A DNA stretch of 64,000 bases from Pseudomonas yangonensis (GTDB lineage Bacteria > Pseudomonadota > Gammaproteobacteria > Pseudomonadales > Pseudomonadaceae): positions 1-64,000 of the forward strand of contig NZ_BLJU01000021.1 in assembly GCF_009932725.1 (NCBI RefSeq), given 5' to 3'. The position numbers were made by a program, and so were the translations under genes. Every line of letters starts with the position of its first letter. Position 1 is the first letter of the stretch. Under the pieces are notes generated by a model. The model searched no databases. It was not told where the DNA came from and worked only from the letters and a program-made list of their open reading frames with translations. Shown here piece after piece: positions 58,624 to 64,000 of this stretch.

Positions 58624-59457
58624 CTACTGAGTCACGTCGCCGACCGGATCGGGCTGCATCTGCTGCGCCTTCCACAGTTCCAGATTGCTTTTCAGGAACT
58701 GCTCAGGCAGCCCGGCGGCGACCATTTCTGTCATCTTCCGCGCCAGCTGACCACGCAGCCAGGGCTCGTTGCACGCCGAATTATGTGACAGGGTAAGGTA
58801 AAGCCCCTCGCTGGAAATTGGCGGGTCCAGCACCTCGAGGTCATCATCCATGCCCAGTGTCTCGGCGAGCGCCAAGCCGGGGTACCGCTCGTAGAGCACA
58901 TAATCGGTACGACCGAGCAGCAACTTCTGGAACGCCTGAGTCAGGCTGGATACGCCCTCGAGCGTAAGGTTCTGCTTGGCAAAGGTATCGAACTGCTGAC
59001 CGAAGCTGTTGCCCACCAGCGTATCGCCAGTGTGCCCCTGCAGGTCGATCCAGCTGCCATAGGGGAAGGCTTCGCCCTTGCGCACCCAGACCACGCTCGG
59101 AGTGAAGAAAAATGCCGGGTGTACGTAGTCCATGTTCTCGAGGCGAGGCAGCGTCAGGAACGCGCCTGCAAGCAGGTCGACACGCCCCGTACGCACTTCG
59201 TCCTGCGCGCGTGACCAGGGCCCGGTATAGATCACGTCGATCACCACACCCAGCTCTTTGGCCAGATGCTTGAGCATATCGACATTGGCGCCGACCAGCT
59301 GCTGCGGATTCTGCGGATCGCGCCAGAGATAGGGCGGATACTCGGGGTTACCGGTCGCTACCAGCCGTTCGCATTTACCCGCAGCCAAGGCGACGCCGGG
59401 CATCACAGCCAGTGCACACCACAGCAACAGCGACTTAAACAGACAACGCTCAGGCAT
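58624..59457 (-). CDS. Periplasmic solute-binding-protein-like protein (SBP_bac_3 type)
   Basis: 277 residues. The signal peptide (about 1-26: LFKSLLLWCALAVMPGVALA) precedes ECRLVATGNPEYPPYLWRD-type binding-fold sequence (CERLVATGNPEYPPYLWRDP, QQLVGANVDMLKHLAKELGV). Then LLAGAFLTLPRLENMDYVHP and FQKLLLGRTDYVLYERYPGL follow. No transporter membrane genes are near. It heads the operon with the DUF4398 and OmpA-type lipoproteins, so its role may be envelope-linked rather than uptake. Confidence 0.85.
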   Translation of the reverse strand: MPERCLFKSLLLWCALAVMPGVALAAGKCERLVATGNPEYPPYLWRDPQNPQQLVGANVDMLKHLAKELGVVIDVIYTGPWSRAQDEVRTGRVDLLAGAFLTLPRLENMDYVHPAFFFTPSVVWVRKGEAFPYGSWIDLQGHTGDTLVGNSFGQQFDTFAKQNLTLEGVSSLTQAFQKLLLGRTDYVLYERYPGLALAETLGMDDDLEVLDPPISSEGLYLTLSHNSACNEPWLRGQLARKMTEMVAAGLPEQFLKSNLELWKAQQMQPDPVGDVTQ

Positions 59458-59570
59458 TGGCTACTCTCGGTTTATGCGTTGATCGGCAGGAGGGTCTCAG
59501 CCGCCCCGTAATCTTCTGCGTTCATGCTAGCTTAAGGCGTCGCCATAATAATTCGCGATAAGGACGCGCC

Positions 59571-60497
59571 ATGAAAAAACTGCTGTTCGCATTGCTCATC
59601 CTGCTGTCAGGCACAGCAGCCATGCTGTACTTCTTTCCAGCGGCACAACTGGCCAGCTTGCGCCTGATAGAGCAGCATCGTGCCGGACTGAGTCACGAGC
59701 AGCTAGCGGTCCACAATCTTAACATCCATTACTACCAGGGAGGACCGGCGAGCGGCGAAACCCTGGTGTTGCTTCACGGGTTTGCCGCAGACAAGGATAA
59801 CTGGCTGCGCTTTTCCCGCCACCTGACTCAGGACTATCGGGTCATCGCCCTCGATCTGCCCGGCTTCGGCGACAGCGACTTGCCGCCTGGCAGTTATGAC
59901 GTCGGCACCCAGGCCGAACGCCTTGCGGATATTCTCGATGCCATGGGCATAAAGCAGGCACATGTGCTGGGTAACTCGATGGGAGGCCATATCGCCGCAC
60001 TCTATGCAGCGCGCTACCCGGATCGAGTGCACTCGCTGGCACTGTTCGCCAATGCCGGAATCGACAGCCCGCACAAGAGCGAGCTGTATCGACTACTGAC
60101 CAGTGGCGCAGCCAACCCGCTGGTGGTCAAGCAACCGCAGGACTTCGACAACCTGCTGCAGTTCGTTTTCGTCGAGCCGCCCTATCTGCCGGCATCACTC
60201 AAGCGTTATCTGGGTGAGCGCGCGATGGCCAGGGCCGAGCACTACGATATGGTGTTCAAACAACTGGTAGAGCGCAGCATTCCCCTGGAACCCGAGCTGA
60301 CAAAAATCCAGGCACCCACCTTGCTGCTATGGGGCAGACAGGATCGCGTGCTGGACGTATCCAGCATCGAGGTCATGCAACCTCTGCTGCGCAGCTCCAG
60401 CGTGGTGATCATGGATAACGTCGGTCACGCGCCGATGCTTGAACGCCCCGAAGAAAGCGCCCTGCTCTACCGGCGTTTTCTGCAGAGCCTGAAGTAG
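59571..60497 (+). CDS. plaF: Membrane-anchored phospholipase A PlaF
   Basis: 308 residues. KKLLFALLILLSGTAAMLYF is an N-terminal membrane anchor. The alpha/beta-hydrolase domain has LVLLHGFAADKDNWLRFSRH (oxyanion), nucleophile Ser136 in HVLGNSMGGHIAAL, Asp258 in WGRQDRVLD and His286 in NVGHAPML. Asp and His positions equal those reported for P. aeruginosa PlaF (PA2949), and the neighbouring etf genes match as well. PlaF is a phospholipase A1 that remodels membrane lipids. No strong ribosome site is visible before ATG 59571. Confidence 0.9.
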   Translation: MKKLLFALLILLSGTAAMLYFFPAAQLASLRLIEQHRAGLSHEQLAVHNLNIHYYQGGPASGETLVLLHGFAADKDNWLRFSRHLTQDYRVIALDLPGFGDSDLPPGSYDVGTQAERLADILDAMGIKQAHVLGNSMGGHIAALYAARYPDRVHSLALFANAGIDSPHKSELYRLLTSGAANPLVVKQPQDFDNLLQFVFVEPPYLPASLKRYLGERAMARAEHYDMVFKQLVERSIPLEPELTKIQAPTLLLWGRQDRVLDVSSIEVMQPLLRSSSVVIMDNVGHAPMLERPEESALLYRRFLQSLK

Positions 60498-60512
60498 CAA
60501 AATGCAGGCAAT

Positions 60513-60541
60513 AAAAAACCCGCTCACCAGAGCGGGTTTTT
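60513..60541. terminator. Bidirectional terminator between plaF and etfA
   Basis: AAAAAACCCGCTC-ACCA-GAGCGGGTTTTT has A-rich left and T-rich right sides, so it can end both plaF (rightward) and etfA (leftward) transcripts. Confidence 0.93.
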
Positions 60542-60558
60542 CGTAGCGGGAAAGCGGC

Positions 60559-61488
60559 TTAAACCGACTTTTCCAGCTCCGGTACGGCTTCGAACAGGTC
60601 GGCGACCAGGCCGTAGTCGGCCACCTGGAAGATCGGCGCCTCTTCGTCCTTGTTGATCGCAACGATCACCTTGGAGTCCTTCATACCGGCCAGGTGCTGG
60701 ATCGCGCCGGAGATACCGACGGCGATGTACAGCTGCGGCGCGACGATCTTGCCGGTCTGACCGACCTGCATGTCGTTCGGTACGAAGCCGGCGTCGACGG
60801 CAGCGCGAGAAGCGCCGACTGCAGCGCCCAGCTTGTCGGCCAGAGCGTACAGGTGCTTGAAGTTGTCGCCATTGCCCATGCCACGGCCGCCGGAAACGAC
60901 GATCTTGGCAGCGGTCAGCTCCGGACGGTCGGACTTGGCCAGCTCTTCGCCAACGAAGGCGGACTTGCCGGCATCGGCCGGACCGGAAACGGCTTCAACG
61001 GCAGCGCTGCCGCCTTCAGCAGCCGCGGCGTCGAAACCGGTGCTACGCACGGTGATCACCTTGATGGCAGCCGAGGACTGCACGGTGGCGATGGCGTTGC
61101 CGGCATAGATCGGACGCTTGAAGGTGTCGGCGCTTTCAACGGCGATGATCTCGGAGATCTGATCGACGTCCAGGGCAGCGGCGACGCGCGGCAGGATGTT
61201 CTTGCCGTTGCTGGTGGCGGCAGCCAGGATGTGGCTGTAGCCCTTGCCCAGTTCGGCTACCAGCGGCGCGACGTTTTCCGGCAGCTGGTTGGCATAGGCG
61301 GCGTTGTCGGCCAGCAGCACCTTGGCCACGCCAGCGATCTTGGCAGCGGCTTCGGCAGCAGCGCCAGCGTTGGCACCGGCTACCAGAACGTGAATGTCAC
61401 CACCGATCTTCTGCGCAGCAGCAACGGTGTTCAGAGTAGCGGCAGCCAGAGCGGCATTGGTGTGTTCAGCGATAACCAGGATAGTCAT
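60559..61488 (-). CDS. etfA: Electron transfer flavoprotein subunit alpha
   Basis: 309 residues. The N-terminal domain opens [20 protein letters not shown], and the FAD-binding C-terminal domain has [60 protein letters not shown] and [20 protein letters not shown]. With EtfB it carries electrons from acyl-CoA dehydrogenases (including AtuD) to ETF-QO. It starts directly after the etfB stop with no intervening base. Confidence 0.97.
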   Translation of the reverse strand: MTILVIAEHTNAALAAATLNTVAAAQKIGGDIHVLVAGANAGAAAEAAAKIAGVAKVLLADNAAYANQLPENVAPLVAELGKGYSHILAAATSNGKNILPRVAAALDVDQISEIIAVESADTFKRPIYAGNAIATVQSSAAIKVITVRSTGFDAAAAEGGSAAVEAVSGPADAGKSAFVGEELAKSDRPELTAAKIVVSGGRGMGNGDNFKHLYALADKLGAAVGASRAAVDAGFVPNDMQVGQTGKIVAPQLYIAVGISGAIQHLAGMKDSKVIVAINKDEEAPIFQVADYGLVADLFEAVPELEKSV

Positions 61489-62238
61489 TTAGATTACCTT
61501 CGCCTCGTTCTTCAGTTTCTCGACCAGTTCAGCCACGGACTTGACCTTGATGCCGGCGCTGCGAGCAGCCGGCGCTTCGACTTTCAGGGTCTTGACGGTG
61601 GAGGCGGTGGAAACGCCCAGAGCGTCCGGGGTGACGGTCTCCAGCGGCTTCTTCTTGGCCTTCATGATGTTCGGCAGCGACGCATAGCGCGGCTCGTTCA
61701 GGCGCAGGTCGGTGGTGACGATCGCCGGCAGGTTCAGCGCAACGGTCTGCAGACCGCCATCGATCTCACGGGTGACGTTGACCTTGTCGCCAGCCACTTC
61801 GACCTTGGAGGCGAAGGTGCCTTGGCCGAAGCCGGTCAGGGCGCCCAGCATCTGGCCGGTCTGGTTGTTGTCGCTGTCAATGGCCTGCTTGCCCATGATC
61901 ACCAGCTGCGGCTGCTCCTTGTCGACCACTGCCTTGAGCAGCTTGGCCACGGCCAGGGAGTTCAGCTCGTCATTGGACTCGACCAGGATGGCACGGTCGG
62001 CGCCCAGAGCCAACGCAGTGCGCAGTTGCTCCTGAGCGGTAGCCGGGCCGATGGTGACAACAACGATTTCGCTCGCCACGCCTTTCTCCTTGAGGCGTAC
62101 GGCTTCTTCCACGGCGATTTCGCAGAAGGGGTTCATGGACATCTTGACGTTGGCGAGGTCGACGCCGCTGTTGTCCGCTTTGACGCGAACCTTGACGTTG
62201 TAGTCGACCACTCGTTTGACAGCTACAAGAACCTTCAT
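61489..62238 (-). CDS. etfB: Electron transfer flavoprotein subunit beta
   Basis: 249 residues. [20 protein letters not shown] opens the protein, with [40 protein letters not shown] and [20 protein letters not shown], the AMP-binding and dehydrogenase-recognition regions. It is the ETF partner of EtfA. ATG at 62238 has AGGA upstream; longer frames add unrelated sequence. A PsrA-type box lies in the divergent gap shared with etfQO. Confidence 0.97.
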   Translation of the reverse strand: MKVLVAVKRVVDYNVKVRVKADNSGVDLANVKMSMNPFCEIAVEEAVRLKEKGVASEIVVVTIGPATAQEQLRTALALGADRAILVESNDELNSLAVAKLLKAVVDKEQPQLVIMGKQAIDSDNNQTGQMLGALTGFGQGTFASKVEVAGDKVNVTREIDGGLQTVALNLPAIVTTDLRLNEPRYASLPNIMKAKKKPLETVTPDALGVSTASTVKTLKVEAPAARSAGIKVKSVAELVEKLKNEAKVI

Positions 62239-62562
62239 GGATTCCTCGTTACTCTCCGGTGAATAAGAATGTCGCCCAGGCGAGCCTGGCCAGTGATGCA
62301 AAATCGGCCGCAACCAACCTTTCAGCTCAGACGGCGAGCGCAAAACCGCCCGTATCTTGACCCCGCGGCCTGGCTCGGTCAATACAGCGAACTGGCCGGT
62401 CATCCGCGATGTAGTACGATTCTAACAGGCCTACAGAAAATTCAAACAAACGTTTGTATTGGCCCGTCGAGAGGGTGTAGATATAATGCCCACGCCGTGC
62501 TTAGGGAGCGAGCCGCGCCCTCCCCTATAAAACATCGAAGAGCCTTGAGTAGGAGATAGCCT
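62239..62562. other. 324-base divergent promoter gap between etfB and etfQO
   Basis: No gene is seen. The gap contains the PsrA-like box at 62443-62456 and, to its right, TATAAT-like sequence (TATAATGCC near 62482) that could be a -10 element for etfQO. Confidence 0.5.
62443..62456. promoter_or_regulatory. PsrA-box-like sequence in the etfB/etfQO gap
   Basis: CAAAC-AAAC-GTTTG matches the published PsrA motif (C/G)AAAC-N2-4-GTTT(G/C) exactly. From memory, PsrA, a TetR-type fatty-acid sensor, controls the etf genes in P. aeruginosa. Confidence 0.7.

Positions 62563-64000
<1,438 letters not shown>

Overview
The window is a 64 kb chromosomal segment from a Pseudomonas of the P. mendocina/oleovorans (Ectopseudomonas) kind. 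This rests on recognisable gene families, high GC, Pseudomonas palindromic repeats, and gene order matching several separate P. aeruginosa loci: recR-ybaB-dnaX with an acyl-CoA dehydrogenase, the atu terpene cluster followed by sbrI/sbrR and a MocR regulator, and plaF-etfA-etfB-etfQO. I see no prophage, CRISPR array, rRNA or tRNA. The only RNA gene found is the 4.5S SRP RNA.

Layout. 1-3.8 kb: a putrescine gamma-glutamylation operon (puuB, puuR, puuA, spuC-like), preceded by a perfect palindrome. 3.9-5.7 kb: a small monooxygenase-fold protein plus a 48-aa peptide, divergent from an AraC regulator, with two long direct repeats between. 5.8-12.3 kb: acyl-CoA dehydrogenase (with a remnant of a second gene end behind it), a secreted HExxH protein, recR, ybaB, dnaX, two small paralogous proteins and the 4.5S RNA. 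12.4-14.6 kb: chemoreceptor and HU. 14.7-19.1 kb: a six-gene copper-handling operon. 19.2-23.4 kb: a MITE-like element abutting an arcD gene with an in-frame stop, then GST, aminotransferase and MarR. 23.5-27.5 kb: an iron-responsive sigma/FecR/TonB receptor set. 27.5-32.9 kb: transporters, an SDR and pyrF. 33.1-39.5 kb: a CBS-domain histidine kinase with a double-receiver regulator, eutBC, and small membrane and periplasmic proteins. 39.7-52.2 kb: the complete atuRABCDEFGH cluster for acyclic terpenes (citronellol/geraniol). 52.2-57.3 kb: an ECF sigma/anti-sigma pair (sbrI/sbrR-like) translationally coupled to a von Willebrand A lipoprotein, then a MocR regulator. 57.4-64 kb: an OmpA/DUF4398/solute-binding operon, plaF and the ETF electron-transfer genes.

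How they work together. The atu enzymes and the two acyl-CoA dehydrogenases feed electrons to ETF and ETF-QO at the right end. A near-copy of the AtuR operator sits upstream of the acyl-CoA dehydrogenase at 5.9-7.1 kb, suggesting that this distant gene belongs to the AtuR regulon. The most unusual observations are that extra operator, the synonymous-only second copy of the dehydrogenase 3' end, the different palindromic repeats in most atu intergenic gaps, the vWA/ECF/anti-sigma arrangement and the interrupted arcD.
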